A stretch of 64,000 nucleotides of DNA from JOPF133 sp052144935 (GTDB taxonomy: Bacteria; Acidobacteriota; Terriglobia; Bryobacterales; Bryobacteraceae): assembly GCA_052144935.1 (NCBI GenBank), contig JBKQPR010000191.1:1-64000 (forward strand), read 5' to 3'. A program made the translations under genes and the position numbers. The notes beneath the pieces are model-generated. The model had not been told where the DNA came from. It worked only from the letters and a program-made list of their open reading frames with translations, and did not search any database. The stretch's first letter is position 1, and each line of letters starts with the position of its first letter. Of the stretch, positions 26,401 to 36,279 are shown one piece after another.

Positions 26401-27002
26401 GATTCGATTCTCCGTAATGCTTCGTACACGGCCCGGGTCTGCCGCAGTGTGTCTTCCTTTTCCCCCGATGTGTCTACGACGAAATCCGCGAACTTTCGTT
26501 TCTCAGCCAGGGGCATCTGGTTGCTCAGGCGTGCGCGCACGTCCGCCAGGTTGGCGCCTTCGCGGCGCATGGCCCGCTCCACCTGGCACTCTTCCTCGCA
26601 CACTACCAGTATGATACGGTCGAAGCGCTTGTGACTGCCGGTCTCGATCAGGATGGCGGCTTCCAACACCGCGATGCCGTGGGGATCGCGCGCAGCAAAC
26701 TCGGCCAGCAATCGCTCTTCGCGGCGCATCACCGGGGGATGCACCAGGCTGTTGAGGCGCGCCAGGCGGTCGGGCGAACCGAACACCTCGGCCGCCAGCG
26801 CGCGCCGGTCAATGGCGCCCTGGGCGCTGAGTATGGCGCCGCCGAACTCCTCCACCACCTGCTGGTAGGCCTCCCCGCCAGGGGCCAGCACTTCGTGGCC
26901 TAGCAGATCGGCCTGGATCAGGAGGCACCCGTAGCTGGCCAATGCCTCTCCCACAAACGTCTTGCCGGAAGCCAGGCCGCCGGTCAGCCCCACCTTCAGC
27001 AT
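26397..27002 (-). CDS. coaE: Dephospho-CoA kinase
   Basis: Product of 201 residues, the usual length. P-loop GLTGGLASGKT starts at residue 5; QADLLGHEVLAPGG carries the substrate-binding Asp; FDRIILVVCEEECQVERAMR and RLSNQMPLAEKRKFADFVVD match the CoA domain and lid. The enzyme phosphorylates the 3'-hydroxyl of dephospho-CoA with ATP, the last step of CoA synthesis, in the cytoplasm. It overlaps folD by 7 bases upstream and the htrA-like gene by 4 downstream. Confidence 0.93.
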   Translation of the reverse strand: MLKVGLTGGLASGKTFVGEALASYGCLLIQADLLGHEVLAPGGEAYQQVVEEFGGAILSAQGAIDRRALAAEVFGSPDRLARLNSLVHPPVMRREERLLAEFAARDPHGIAVLEAAILIETGSHKRFDRIILVVCEEECQVERAMRREGANLADVRARLSNQMPLAEKRKFADFVVDTSGEKEDTLRQTRAVYEALRRIES

Positions 27003-27916
27003 AAGCCGGCGCGCCGCTCGGCGGAGGCCACCGTATTCACCATGAGCATGGCAATCGTGAGGGGTCCCACACCGCCCGGCACGGGAGTATAAGCGGATGC
27101 GATCTCCTCGACGGCCAGCGGGTCCACATCGCCCACCAGAAGGTTGCCGCGCTGGTCGAAGGATGCCAGTTTTTCCGGCGCATCGCGGAAGATGCGGGCA
27201 GCCTCTTCGCGGTTGTCCACACGGTTCATGCCCACGTCGATGACGGTGGCGCCGGGCTTCAGATAGTCCGCCGTAATCATGGCTGCGCGGCCGATGGCGG
27301 CCACCAGGATATCGGCCTCACGGCATACGGCGGGCAAATCGGGGGTTTTGGAATGGCAGATGGTGACGGTGGCATGCTCGTGCAGCAGGAGCAGCGCCAC
27401 GGGCTTCCCCACGATGTCGCTGCGGCCCACCACCACGGCGCGGCGGCCCGCGATGGGAACCTGGTAGCGTTTCAGGAGTTCCAGAATGCCGGCCGGTGTA
27501 CAGGCGCGCGGCCCGGGCAGGCCTGCAACCAGGCGGCCGACGTTGCAGGGGTGAAAGCCGTCCACGTCCTTTTCGGGATCCACCGCCATCAACACGCGCC
27601 TGGTATCCACCTGCGGCGGCAAGGGAAGCTGCACCAGGATGCCGTCTATGTCGGAGCGCGCGTTTAACTTCGCGACCAACTCCAGCAACTCTTCGGTCGA
27701 GACAGACGCGGGCGGCGTGAGGGTCTCCGAGTAAATGCCCAGGGCGTGGCAGGCTTTCACCTTGCCGCGCACGTAAATTTCGGAGGCCGGATTATGCCCC
27801 ACCAAAACCACGGCCAGTCCGGGCGGGCGGCCTTCGGCGGCCAGCGCTCGAACACGCGGCTGCAATTCGCTTTGGATCTGGTCACGGACGCGATTTCCGT
27901 CGAGGAGCAGCGCCAT
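26996..27916 (-). CDS. folD: Bifunctional methylenetetrahydrofolate dehydrogenase/cyclohydrolase
   Basis: All FolD signatures are present: SEIYVRGKVKACHALGI (Tyr and catalytic Lys), DGILVQLPLP, DGFHPCNVGRL, VVVGRSDIVGKPVALLL for NADP and TPVPGGVGPLTIAML at the C-terminus. It interconverts 5,10-methylene-, methenyl- and 10-formyl-tetrahydrofolate. About 306 residues is slightly longer than E. coli FolD. The ATG at 27916 is used; a TTG at 27925 is in frame. It leads the folD-coaE-htrA operon with a 7-base overlap into coaE. Confidence 0.93.
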   Translation of the reverse strand: MALLLDGNRVRDQIQSELQPRVRALAAEGRPPGLAVVLVGHNPASEIYVRGKVKACHALGIYSETLTPPASVSTEELLELVAKLNARSDIDGILVQLPLPPQVDTRRVLMAVDPEKDVDGFHPCNVGRLVAGLPGPRACTPAGILELLKRYQVPIAGRRAVVVGRSDIVGKPVALLLLHEHATVTICHSKTPDLPAVCREADILVAAIGRAAMITADYLKPGATVIDVGMNRVDNREEAARIFRDAPEKLASFDQRGNLLVGDVDPLAVEEIASAYTPVPGGVGPLTIAMLMVNTVASAERRAGLC

Positions 27917-28185
27917 TCTCTTCAATCATAGCTTGGCGCCGGCGGAGCGCCGCTTGCGTGCGGAGCGATCCGGCGAGGGCCTGCGCGTCCTCCGCCTGGA
28001 GCCAGGGCATGGATCTCGACGGCCACCTCCAGGAACTTCCGATCGCGCGGCTCCCAGATGCGCCGCGGATCGAGGCGCCCCTCAAGCGACCCGGGCTCAT
28101 GAAGGCGGCTTTCCAAGGCCTGGCTCACCAGGTTTTTTGCCAGGCGCTCGCGGCAAGCGTCTTTATAAGGATGCCGGCCAGCCAA
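27882..28185 (-). pseudogene. Unidentified short frameshifted ORF upstream of folD
   Basis: One frame (28185 down to about 28015) reads YKDACRERLAKNLVSQALES and WEPRDRKFLEVAVEIHAL; after a shift a second frame gives AEDAQALAGSLRTQAALRRR and a stop at 27882. The two parts join into a helical, charged 90-residue product that looks protein-like, but no family is recognised and the start is unclear. It overlaps the start of folD, which makes an intact gene less likely. Confidence 0.3.
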
Positions 28186-28795
28186 AGCGACTCGTGGCGA
28201 TCGAGCCTCGCAAGTGGATTCTTGGGGAAGGGGGGAAGGGGAACTAAAAGCTCATAGCCTGCCATACCGAGCAGCCCGTTGGCTGGCGAGATCATCCGAA
28301 GGGTTGGACAGGGTGTCCGCGGCCGGATGAGATCCGAAATCGGGTGCTTCGGGTTGCGGAATGGCGCCGCGGATGCCGCCGGGCCCCCAGCAGGCAACAC
28401 GGCCACGTGCGGCAGACGCCGGCGGAAGCCGTTCCTGCGGAGTCGAGACCCTAAGCAGCAGAGGAACTCCATAGGCGAGCACCGGGCGATCCCGGCGCCA
28501 GCGATAGTTGCCGGGCGAAGGGGAGTCGAGCGACCCCCTGGCCAGCCAGCTTCGCTCGCCCTCCGGGGCCCCCTTTTCCGCGCAAACCCGTGATGCCCGA
28601 GAGCACGATGCCTGATATGATGATCATGTGGCCGGGGCAATGCTGCGGCGGTAAGCCGCATCTGGGAATGCCAGGCGCGAAGCGGTTGCAGACCTTGAGG
28701 TTCGGGATTCAAACGCCCGGCTGCAAGAATCCCCGGAAGGCCGGTTGTTACTGGTGTCGGCCCGACTCCAGTTAGCGATTGGCATCAGCGAAGTT
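28186..28795. other. Non-coding or decayed region before tRNA-Lys
   Basis: No supported gene over about 600 bases. On the minus strand fragments such as GVPLLLRVSTPQERLPPAS look protein-like but are broken by stops and have no recognisable partner. It may be a decayed gene. Confidence 0.35.
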
Positions 28796-28871
28796 GGGCC
28801 GGTAGCTCAGCAGGTAGAGCATGTGCCTTTTAAGCACAGGGTCGCGGGTTCGAGTCCCGCCCGGCTCACCA
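28796..28871 (+). tRNA. tRNA-Lys(UUU)
   Basis: A complete cloverleaf: acceptor GGGCCGG pairs with CCGGCTC, D arm GCTC/GAGC, anticodon stem TGTGC/GCACA around loop CTTTTAA (anticodon TTT), T arm GCGGG/CCCGC around TTCGAGT, discriminator A and an encoded CCA at 28869-28871. The 3' end abuts an accessory segment, as expected for a tRNA used as an integration site. Confidence 0.95.
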
Positions 28872-29467
28872 GTAAATCCAAAAATAAAAGACTTCCTCTA
28901 CGACCCAAACCTCCAGCCCAAAAACTTGTGTGCACTTGTGTGCAGTTGTGTGAAGGATTTTGCTCAGGCAAAAAGCGCGCACCGGGACGGGCGTGTCCGA
29001 AGGACGCGCGGAACGTATCGTAGAACGCCAGGAATTTCGCTACGGTGCCCTGTGGGCCGTTGTCTTGCGCGGGGTGGCAGTTGGATAACCACCGGGCAGC
29101 GCGGCGCGTCTCCCGGCGGTTGGCATGAACCAAATCGTCGCGATGGCTCGCAACTCGGTCAAAACTGCGGCCAACTTGAGCTTGGCAGGTAGGCTGGTAG
29201 GTCTTGACGCATCCATTCGGATGATGAGCGGGCTTGCGAACTGGTGGCCAGGCAGAATGTCAATCTACGATAAGCCCGTCTATCAGCCATAATCATGGCT
29301 TGACACAGCAGTTTGGCGCAGATGGTTCAGGCTGCCTCATGTCCAGATTGCGCTAAAAGTTTCGTTAACGCTCCGGCTCACTATAGCGTCTTGCGATCTG
29401 AAGCGAAATGTTACTGCTGTGCAGCATCAAGTAAAATACGCGAAGGGTCGTACACGTAACGCAAACG
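28872..29467. other. Gene-free stretch downstream of tRNA-Lys
   Basis: No supported coding sequence. Composition is lower in GC than the flanks. It contains a direct-repeat triplet at 28926-28955 and a short palindrome GCCATAATCATGGC near 29287. No second copy of the tRNA 3' end was noticed by eye in the following 8 kb, though this was not exhaustively searched. Confidence 0.4.
28926..28955. repeat. Triple 10-bp direct repeat 55 bases after tRNA-Lys
   Basis: TTGTGTGCAC, TTGTGTGCAG and TTGTGTGAAG follow one another at 28926, 28936 and 28946. Tandem short repeats beside a tRNA 3' end resemble arm-type integrase sites, but no integrase gene remains here, so that reading is inference. Confidence 0.5.
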
Positions 29468-29473
29468 TATAAT
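29468..29473 (+). promoter_or_regulatory. Possible -10 box of the next gene
   Basis: TATAAT, an exact consensus, lies 20 bases before ATG 29494. No good -35 is visible 17 bases upstream (GGGTCG). AGGAGGG at about 29482-29488 is the ribosome site. Confidence 0.4.
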
Positions 29474-29493
29474 CTGGGCAACAGGAGGGAGCA

Positions 29494-29861
29494 ATGAACC
29501 GTCACATTCTCGTCCTGGGCGCGCCGGCGCTCATTCTGGCGCTAAGCGCGGCAGCGGAGTGCGCCGTAACCACTCCGCAAAACCCACCCTTCGTCCCCCC
29601 CGCCGCCCTATCGCACGGATTTGGTGTCAGCCTGGATTCTGGTACGGCATGAGGGCGTTATGGACCTGGATTCCAACGGATTCGAGTTGGTGGTTGGGAG
29701 GTCAGGAAATCGTCTATTGGCGGGCCGGGTTGGATGCGCGGAACGCGCGCGACCTGGACTTGAAGATCGTGGCGAGGCGACTGGACGCCTATGCGCCCTT
29801 GGTCTGGCTGCGGAATGCCTCCCCAGTGGTGTTCCCCGGAACCGATGGCCGCGCGCACTGA
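29494..29861 (+). pseudogene. Exported hypothetical protein with a frameshift
   Basis: ATG 29494 gives a good signal peptide (MNRHILVLGAPALILALSAA) but the frame stops at 29650. Another frame picks up with WIPTDSSWWLGGQEIVYWRA and DLDLKIVARRLDAYAPLVWL to a stop at 29861. The combined product fits small exported proteins with a W-x-LP-x-DG ... KIFWWRxG ... LTVTxRRLDxxAP pattern seen across bacteria, function unknown. One or two indels between about 29580 and 29650 are needed to join the parts. Confidence 0.55.
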
Positions 29862-29983
29862 GATGCGCTCGGAGATATGGCGATGATGAGTGGCATCGAC
29901 ATCTCCCCGGCCAGCCACGGCACACCTCTCGGCGAAAGAGGTGCCTGCTGGGAAATCTCCGCGCATTTTGAGAACGCGGCGCA

Positions 29984-30784
29984 TCATGAAGAAGACCAAA
30001 CCCTGAGTTTTGTTGTATCGGTGGAGCAGTGACGGGGCGCGATTGCGTTTCCCAGTATCGATCCACTGCTCCGCCGGAAGATGCAAGCCGAAATCCTCCA
30101 CCATGACGGAAACGCAGCCCATAATGCGGAAGGAACGTTCGGCCCGGGCCGGGCGAAAAGGAAGTCACTTTCCGCTACGCCCGTTTGATCGGCATAGGGG
30201 CGGCGGTCACCCGCCGACCCCTGCCACACCACATCCACGCACCAGCCACGACCTTCAGCGATATACTGCTGCGCCTGTGCCACTGCTTGATGAGCCGACC
30301 GTCCCGGCCGGAACCCGTAGCTGTGTTCGGAAAACGTCCGGTCCCACCGCCTTTGCAGAACCTGCATCACCGCCTGCTGGATGAATCGATCCAGCACCGT
30401 GGGGATGCCCAGCTTGCGCATCCCTCCGTCCAGTTTGCGGATTTCTACACGCCTCACCGGCTGCGGCTCGTAAGTCCCGTTCAACAGTTGTTCCCGGATG
30501 GCTGGCCAGTGCTCCTTCAGGTAGTCCTTCAATCCGACGACGGTCATCCCGTCGACGCCCGGACTACCCTGATTGGCCCTCACCTGCCGCAATGCTCCCT
30601 TCCGGTTTTCTCGCTCACATACTGCCTCCATCAATCGATTCGTGCTGGCTGGGTTCTCGGTTCCATTCATCGCCCCGGACGATTCAGTCCCTTCCCTTCC
30701 CGCCTCTCGGGCTTCACCCGTCAGCGCAGATGAGAAGTCCAGTTCCATCTGGATATTCTGCTGCTTGTCGTCCTGGAGACTCAT
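29984..30784 (-). pseudogene. Truncated group II intron reverse transcriptase/maturase
   Basis: Residues about 45-190 are a typical group II intron RT N-terminus (RT0-RT2): NRLMEAVCERENRKGALRQV, GSPGVDGMTVVGLKDYLKEH, EIRKLDGGMRKLGIPTVLDR and SEHSYGFRPGRSAHQAVAQA. After GRGWCVDVV the family sequence ends where DLEKFFDRVNHD would be expected; the catalytic YADD, thumb and maturase are missing and the last 75 residues are unrelated. The upstream intron RNA is not evident because IS21 DNA begins within 100 bases. It is a dead 5' fragment. Confidence 0.8.
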
Positions 30785-30834
30785 GACCTACTGGCCTCTC
30801 CTTCTCGTTCGGGCTTTCGGTGATTTCGCTACTC

Positions 30835-33165
30835 TGAATTGGCCCCTTTCGATGCTCTGATTTGGCCCCACCTGTAGACCATAAACCATGTATCTTGTTT
30901 CGGGCGATGGCCCGGAAGGAGATGCGGTTGTGGAGAACAGGAGAGCCAAAGTGGAACTATACGAGCAGATCCGGCGGGAGTACGAACATGGGGCCGGAAC
31001 GATACGGGCGGTGGCGCGGAAGCTGGGCGTATACCGGCGGGAGGTACGAAAGGCGCTGGCCAGTGCGATGCCGGCCGACCGGAAGTCTCCGGAACGGGAA
31101 CGGCCCAAACTGGCAGCGGCGATTCCCTTCATCAATGGGATTCTGGATGCGGACCGGAAGGCGCCCCGCAAGCAGCGGCACACAGCGCACCGGATCTGGA
31201 TGCGCTACGCCGCGAGATGCCGGAAGTGGCGGCGGCGGAATCGACTGTGCGGCAGTATGTGCGGGCCCGGAAAGCGGAGATGGGGCTACTGGGGCGGGAG
31301 ACGTTTGTGCCGCAGTCGTACACATGGGGCGGCGAGGGGCAGGTGGATTGGTATGAAGGGTGGGCGGAGTTCGACGGGGAGTCGCGCAAGACCTATCTGT
31401 TCTGCTTGCGGAGCATGGCGAGCGGGGGCGCCTTTCATCGGGCCTACCCGCACGCCAACCAGCAAGCCTTCCTGGAAGCGCATGAACTGGCGTTCGCGCA
31501 TTTTGGGGGAGTGTTCCGGGTGTTGCGGTACGACAACCTGAAGAGCGCGGTAAAGAAAATCCTGCGAGGGCATCAACGGGAGGAGACGGCACGGTTCATC
31601 GCTTTCCGATCGCACTGGGGCTTCGAGTCGGAGTTCTGCACGCCTGGGGAAGGGCACGAGAAGGGCGAGGTGGAAGGCGAAGGTGGGCAGTTCCGGCGGA
31701 ATTATCTTGTGCCGGTTCCGAAGGTACGGGATCTGGCGGAGTTGAACCTGCTGCTGGCGGCGGGATCAAAGGAAGAGGAGAGCCGCGTGATCGAGGGTCG
31801 CGCACAGCCGATCGGGGCGGCCATGCTCGCCGAGCGGGAACACTTGCTGCCGTTGGCCGCGGAAGGCTTGGATCTGGCCTCGCTGCATTTTCCGGCCATC
31901 GACGGCAGCGGTTGCGCCAAGGCGCTGACGAACCTCTACTCGGCGCCGTTGCCGGCGGGCACGAAGGTGGTGGTGAAGGTCTATGCGGCTTACGTGGAGA
32001 TCTGGCATCAGGGCCAGTGTGTGGCCCGCCATGAGCGGTGTTATGAGCGGCACCGGAAGGTGCTGGAGTTGGAGCATTATCTGGATGTGCTGACGAAGAA
32101 GCCGGGAGCGCTGGCCGGCTCGACGGTGTTGGAGCAATGCCGGGCGCAGGGGCGATGGCCGGCCAGTTACGACCGGTTCTGGGAGGTGCTGCGGCAGCGG
32201 CAGGGCAAGCAGGAGGGCACGCGGGCGATGATCGACGTGCTCTTGCTGGCGCGGGAACACGGGGGGGCGCGAGTCCGCCGGGCGGTGGAAGAAGCGCTGG
32301 AGTTGGGGTGTTCGGACGTAGGGGCGGTGCGTTATCTACTGAGCGTCGGCGGCCAGGAGCGGAAACCGCCGGCGGCCCCGGCACAGATCGGGGCACTGAA
32401 TCGCTATGACCGGCCGCAGCCAACCGTGGAAGACTACGACCGGCTGCGGCCGAACTGGGGAGCCACGGAGGCGATCCAATGAGCGCCGTGGTCCAACCCC
32501 TGCACGAGGCCGCGATTCGGCAGTATGCCAGGCAACTGCGACTGCCGACGGTGGGCGGACAGTTCGCCCGATTGGCGGAGCAGGCGGTGAAAGAGAAGCA
32601 AACGCACCTGAGCTATTTGGAGGCATTGCTGGAAGGAGAGGTCGAGGAGCGCGACCGCAAGGCGATGGCGCGGCGGATTCAGGAGGCGCGCTTCCCGGCG
32701 GTGAAGACGCTGGAGGAGTTCGACTTCCATTGCGCGGCCCACATTCCGGCGGCGCTGCTGCGGAAACTGGGGAGGGCGGCTACCTGGCAGGCAAGGAGCC
32801 GGTGATTTTTCTGGGCGATACGGGGACGGGAAAAACGCACCTGGCGACGGGGCTGGCCGTGGCGGCTTGCCGTCAGCGAAAGCGGGTTCGCTTTACGACG
32901 GCGGCGGAGATGGTGACCGAGCTGATCGAAGCCCAGAGCCATGCCGAGCTGACGCGGGTGAGGAATCGCTGGACCCGCTACGACCTGATTGTGATCGACG
33001 AACTGGGTTACGTGGTGATGCCGGATACGGCGGCGGAGTTGCTCTTTCAAGTCATCGCCGGACGAGCCGAACGGGCGGCGGTGATCGTCACTACGAACTT
33101 GCCGTTTTCGGAATGGACCAGCAAATTCCCCAATGCGCGGTTGTGTAAAGCGATGCTGGACCGCG
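30835..33165 (+). mobile_element. IS21-family element remnant
   Basis: Carries istA and istB in the standard order with a 4-base overlap. The left end has the repeated TTGGCCCC motif (30838-30845 and 30866-30873) typical of IS21 multiple terminal repeats. The right end is missing: the istB frame breaks off about 30 codons early and runs directly into a DNA methyltransferase fragment near 33165. With frameshifts in both genes it should be immobile. Confidence 0.75.
30930..32482 (+). pseudogene. istA: IS21 transposase IstA, frameshifted
   Basis: GTG 30930 with AAGGAG upstream starts [20 protein letters not shown] and an HTH ([19 protein letters not shown]). Near 31195 the frame shifts; the second frame continues [20 protein letters not shown], the DDE core ([46 protein letters not shown]) and the C-terminal beta domain ([19 protein letters not shown]). 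Together they give a normal-length IstA of about 510 residues. A single indel at the junction inactivates it. Confidence 0.8.
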
Positions 33166-33194
33166 GAGTATGCGCAACGGATGTTGCTGCGTGA
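32479..33194 (+). pseudogene. istB: IS21 helper ATPase IstB, frameshifted and 3'-truncated
   Basis: The first frame gives [20 protein letters not shown] and [22 protein letters not shown]; near 32775 the second frame takes over ([20 protein letters not shown] with Walker A, then [15 protein letters not shown] with Walker B and [20 protein letters not shown]). The family ends with an extra DR.xHR..I segment that is absent here; the last codons (GVCATDVAA) are foreign. The ATG overlaps the istA stop by four bases, as usual. Confidence 0.8.
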
Positions 33195-33772
33195 GGTCTT
33201 CCGGCCGGACGATCCAGCTTTGCGGGTGCCGCTCCCGCCTGAAAAGCGATTGGAGTTGGAAGGCAAGCTCGATTCTCTTCCCCGCGAGACATTCCTGGCA
33301 GACGACAGCCTGGGCTGGGTTTATCAGTTTTGGCAAAGGGATGCGAAAGATGAGGTCAATCAGTCCGAGGTGAAAATTGGCGCGGACGGCCTGGCGCCCG
33401 TTACACAACTCTTCACGGAGGACTACATGGTCCTCTTCCAACTTGAGAACACGCTCGGTGCTTGGTGGACGGCACGGCGGGGTACGTCAGATCTGCCAGG
33501 CTACAGTTGGACCTAATCTTCGGCTCAATGACGACGGCTCTCCGTGCCCCGGCAAGTTCGATGGCTGGCCGAAAGCCGTGAAGGCGCTGAAGGTGCTCGA
33601 CCCGTGCATGGGCAGTGGGCACTTCCTGACCTTTGCGCTGCCGATCCTCGCCCGAATGCGTGTGGCTGAAGAGGGGTCGCTCCTGTCGGAGGCGATCGCC
33701 GCAGTGCTGCGTGACAACCTTTTCGGATTGGAACTCAGCCACCGGCTTCCTTACGAACGATGCGGTTTTTGA
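33165..33772 (+). pseudogene. Fragment of an Eco57I/PglX-like N6-adenine DNA methyltransferase
   Basis: In the first frame ADDSLGWVYQFWQRDAKDEV, SEVKIGADGLAPVTQLFTED and MVLFQLENTLGAWW are the pre-catalytic region of large single-chain methyltransferases (type IIG or BREX PglX-like). After a shift near 33512 a second frame gives ALKVLDPCMGSGHFLTFALP, the SAM-binding motif I, and VLRDNLFGLEL. The NPPY motif, target-recognition region and any nuclease are gone; both ends are truncated, the 5' end by the IS21 remnant. It is a relic of a restriction or BREX-like locus. Confidence 0.75.
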
Positions 33773-33862
33773 GCGGGTGGAGACCTTCGAACGCTGGTCC
33801 TGGATCGCCTTCTCTGAGAGCGCCGGCCGCGGCCACACCCAGAACCGAGGTGGCGCTCCGCT

Positions 33863-34670
33863 TCATCTGTTGAGTCCCATTTCCTTGCTCTGGAGTTTTT
33901 TCTTCCAGAGTTCTTCCATGGCGATAATTTCCACGGTGGTGGCATCCGTGCCGGCGACCTGGAGGACAGACACCTGGTAGTCGCTCGGGTTTCGGCTCTC
34001 GAGCGCCACGTTGCCGCCATGCCCCGAGCGGGCGCAGTCCTGCCATCGCTGCCAGAACCCACACTCTCCGGTTGCCGAGCCTACATATTGTCCGCCGGAG
34101 GCTGGACACGTGAGCAGGTACACACCTCCTGACGAGCGCAGTGTTTGGACCCAACCGGCTGGGAGCCGATCGAGCGTCGAAAATTGCGCGACGAATTTCA
34201 GAAACCCGGGGAAGTCCGGCTCTGTGACCTTTATGCGCAGTTCCATGACCGGCTTGTCCTGCCGGTTGGCGCGTTGAACCCATGCTCGCGGCGCCGGTCC
34301 CCAGTCGATGTATAGTTGCCGATCAGATCCTTGAGACGGTCATGGAGGGAAAGACCGTACACGTCGCACGCGCCGGCCTTGTCCACGGCATCGCGGTGGG
34401 CATAGGCGTATTGTGGTCCAGGACGCCGGCATACTTTGCGAAGTAAATGCCAACGAAGAGGGTTTCGCCGTTGGGTGTGCCAACGAATGAGGCCCCATGG
34501 CCTGCTAAAGGTCGAGCGGCCCTCAGTTCCCATGTGGGATTGGTATAGGTCGAACGCCGGGAGATTGTCGCGCCACAGTTCGTAGGGAGTCCGCGGTCGG
34601 CCCTACGATCCTGGTGCCACAACAAGATCACATCGTTCAGTGTAGAAGCCAGCTTCCCGCGGGATTGCAT
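33863..34670 (-). pseudogene. GIY-YIG nuclease-family protein, split over three frames
   Basis: From about 34670 the frame reads LNDVILLWHQDRRADRGLPT and ETLFVGIYFAKYAGVLDHNT; it shifts near 34390 to HRDAVDKAGACDVYGLSLHD and again near 34310 to LYIDWGPAPRAWVQRANRQD, then VMELRIKVTEPDFPGFLKFV. The last part, GGVYLLTCPASGGQYVGSAT, GFWQRWQDCARSGHGGNVAL and EELWKKKLQSKEMGLN, is the GIY-YIG-type domain with YVGSA and the final Glu region. Joined, the parts make a full 270-residue member of a family of stand-alone GIY-YIG proteins of unknown target. ATG 34670 is the likeliest start. Confidence 0.75.
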
Positions 34671-34785
34671 TGAAAAGGATCGGCATCGAAAATGCCCATC
34701 TGGAGAACTCAATCTTAGCCCCTGGCTGGATCTGTGGCCAACAGAAGGTTAAAGGCTGCGCGCGGCGGACCCCGCTGCCCCACGG

Positions 34786-36096
34786 TCACACCCAGAAGCG
34801 CAGATACTTGCCTTCCCCGGCAATCCGCAACAGGTACAGGCCCACTTCGCGCGCATGGTAGTCGCCCCACATGCAGGCCTCGCCGGACCCGGCGCACCAG
34901 CCGTTGGGGCGGTGATAGACGGCATGCAGAATCAGACCTTGATGCCCCGCATCGGCGCTCAAATACGGCTCGTCGAAGAGCGTATTGCACACAGTCAGGC
35001 CGGCCTGCCAATAGCGCTGGTCGCCCAGGCGGCGGCCCACCCGCAAGAGGCCCTGGGCGGCGATGGCCGCGGCCGAGCTGTCCACCGGCTCGTACGGGTT
35101 GAACGGATCGGCGGGGCGCCCCAGATAATCGCCCAGGCGGGCGAGTCCGGGCGCGCCGGTATCCCAGTACGGAATGCCGTCGGTGGGGGAATGCTGGAGG
35201 TAGAAATCGCAGGTGGCGCGGGCCGCTTTTTCGAACGCCTCCAGGTCGGCGGCGTGGCCGGATTCGGTATCCAGAAACTCGCACAGCTCGGCGAAGCCGC
35301 ACATGGCCCAGGCCAGGCCGCGGGTCCAGGTGGTGAACGGCGAATAGCCCTGCTGCGAATTGGGGCAGCGATAGTTGCCGTCGTTGACATTGAAAATGCT
35401 CTCGTGGGCCACGCGCCCGCGCTGGTCGTAAGCGTCGCGCCCCTCGCCGTAATAGACCGCGTATCTGGCGGTCGCGCGGGCGTGGGCGATGGCGCGGTCG
35501 AGGAGCGAGATCCGGCGATCGTTCTCGCCCATCAGGACGTGGCCCAGGTGGTGGCTCACGGCGAGTGAGCGCAGCGAGCGGATGGTGTCCACAAACAGCG
35601 AATGCGGGCCGTTGAAGGAGTAGATGTAGCCCCCGCCATCGGCCGTCCGCGACCAGCGCGCAGCCTGCACCGCGCCGGAACATTTCAGGGCGATTTCGTA
35701 AAAGCGGCGCTCCCAGGGGTCGTCCGCGATGCGCCCTTCGGCCATCAGGCGGAGGAGGTTGCCGTAGGTGCTGACATTGTTGAAGCCGTGGTCGTGTACG
35801 CCGATGTGGCTCACGTGCGGGGCCATCCAGGTGACGGTCTGGCGGCGGCCGGATTCCAGGAACTCGCGCTCGCCGGTGGCGTCGAACTGCAGAATGGCGG
35901 CGCCGAATTGGAAGCCCTGCGTCCACTCGGTCCATCCGCGGGTGGTGTAGCGCCCGGCGACGGTGAAGACCGGCGACCCCTGCGAGGGTTCCCAGGCCTT
36001 TTCCAGCGAACGTATCTTGGCGGCCGAGAGTTCGAACATGCGCCGCACTTTGGGTGCAAGCGATTGGGCAGTGAGGTCGTGGCGGATGTGGAGCAT
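34786..36096 (-). CDS. GH88-like unsaturated glucuronyl hydrolase
   Basis: Start at ATG 36096 (MLHIRHDLTAQSLAP). The protein follows the (alpha/alpha)6-barrel GH88 family: YTTRGWTEWTQGFQFGAAIL, HDHGFNNVSTYGNLLRLMAE, NGPHSLFVDTIRSLRSLAVS, CPNSQQGYSPFTTWTRGLAW and GIPYWDTGAPGLARLGDYLG, the last containing a candidate catalytic Asp, then EPVDSSAAAIAAQGLLRVG. These enzymes hydrate the unsaturated uronic acid left by polysaccharide lyases on pectin or glycosaminoglycans. No export signal is seen. It is the one intact metabolic gene inside a region of broken accessory genes; a pectate-lyase remnant lies 16 kb away. Confidence 0.8.
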   Translation of the reverse strand: MLHIRHDLTAQSLAPKVRRMFELSAAKIRSLEKAWEPSQGSPVFTVAGRYTTRGWTEWTQGFQFGAAILQFDATGEREFLESGRRQTVTWMAPHVSHIGVHDHGFNNVSTYGNLLRLMAEGRIADDPWERRFYEIALKCSGAVQAARWSRTADGGGYIYSFNGPHSLFVDTIRSLRSLAVSHHLGHVLMGENDRRISLLDRAIAHARATARYAVYYGEGRDAYDQRGRVAHESIFNVNDGNYRCPNSQQGYSPFTTWTRGLAWAMCGFAELCEFLDTESGHAADLEAFEKAARATCDFYLQHSPTDGIPYWDTGAPGLARLGDYLGRPADPFNPYEPVDSSAAAIAAQGLLRVGRRLGDQRYWQAGLTVCNTLFDEPYLSADAGHQGLILHAVYHRPNGWCAGSGEACMWGDYHAREVGLYLLRIAGEGKYLRFWV

Positions 36097-36279
36097 GGGA
36101 GCGATTAGCTTTCTGCGATCAGCTTTCAGCTTAACGCGTGGGGGCGGTTCCAATGGCCAAGGGGCTGGGTTCCGGGAGAGTGCAGCTTTCGATTTGACCG
36201 GCGGAGACGCGGCGCCGGACGGCGTCGTCGTTCAAGGGCCAGGAAAGCTCTTGACGCAGAGGCGCGGAGGAAGCGGCGG

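Noticed and set aside
25456..26634. 392-codon plus-strand ORF opposite the HtrA-like gene
   Set aside because: Antisense shadow; the minus frame has an intact catalytic triad and PDZ domain.
28807..29133. Minus-strand ORF containing VAGSSPARLT
   Set aside because: This is the familiar translation of a tRNA gene read backwards (tRNA-Lys at 28796-28871).
29658..30122. 154-codon minus-strand ORF with VEDFGLHLPAEQWIDTGK
   Set aside because: Its second half is antisense to the frameshifted exported protein at 29494-29861 and the first half overlaps the RT fragment; no family could be named.
29984..30784. Diversity-generating retroelement serving the FGE domain of the NLR-like gene
   Set aside because: The RT matches group II intron maturases, lacks its catalytic half, and no template/variable repeat pair with A-specific changes was seen near 21100-21817.
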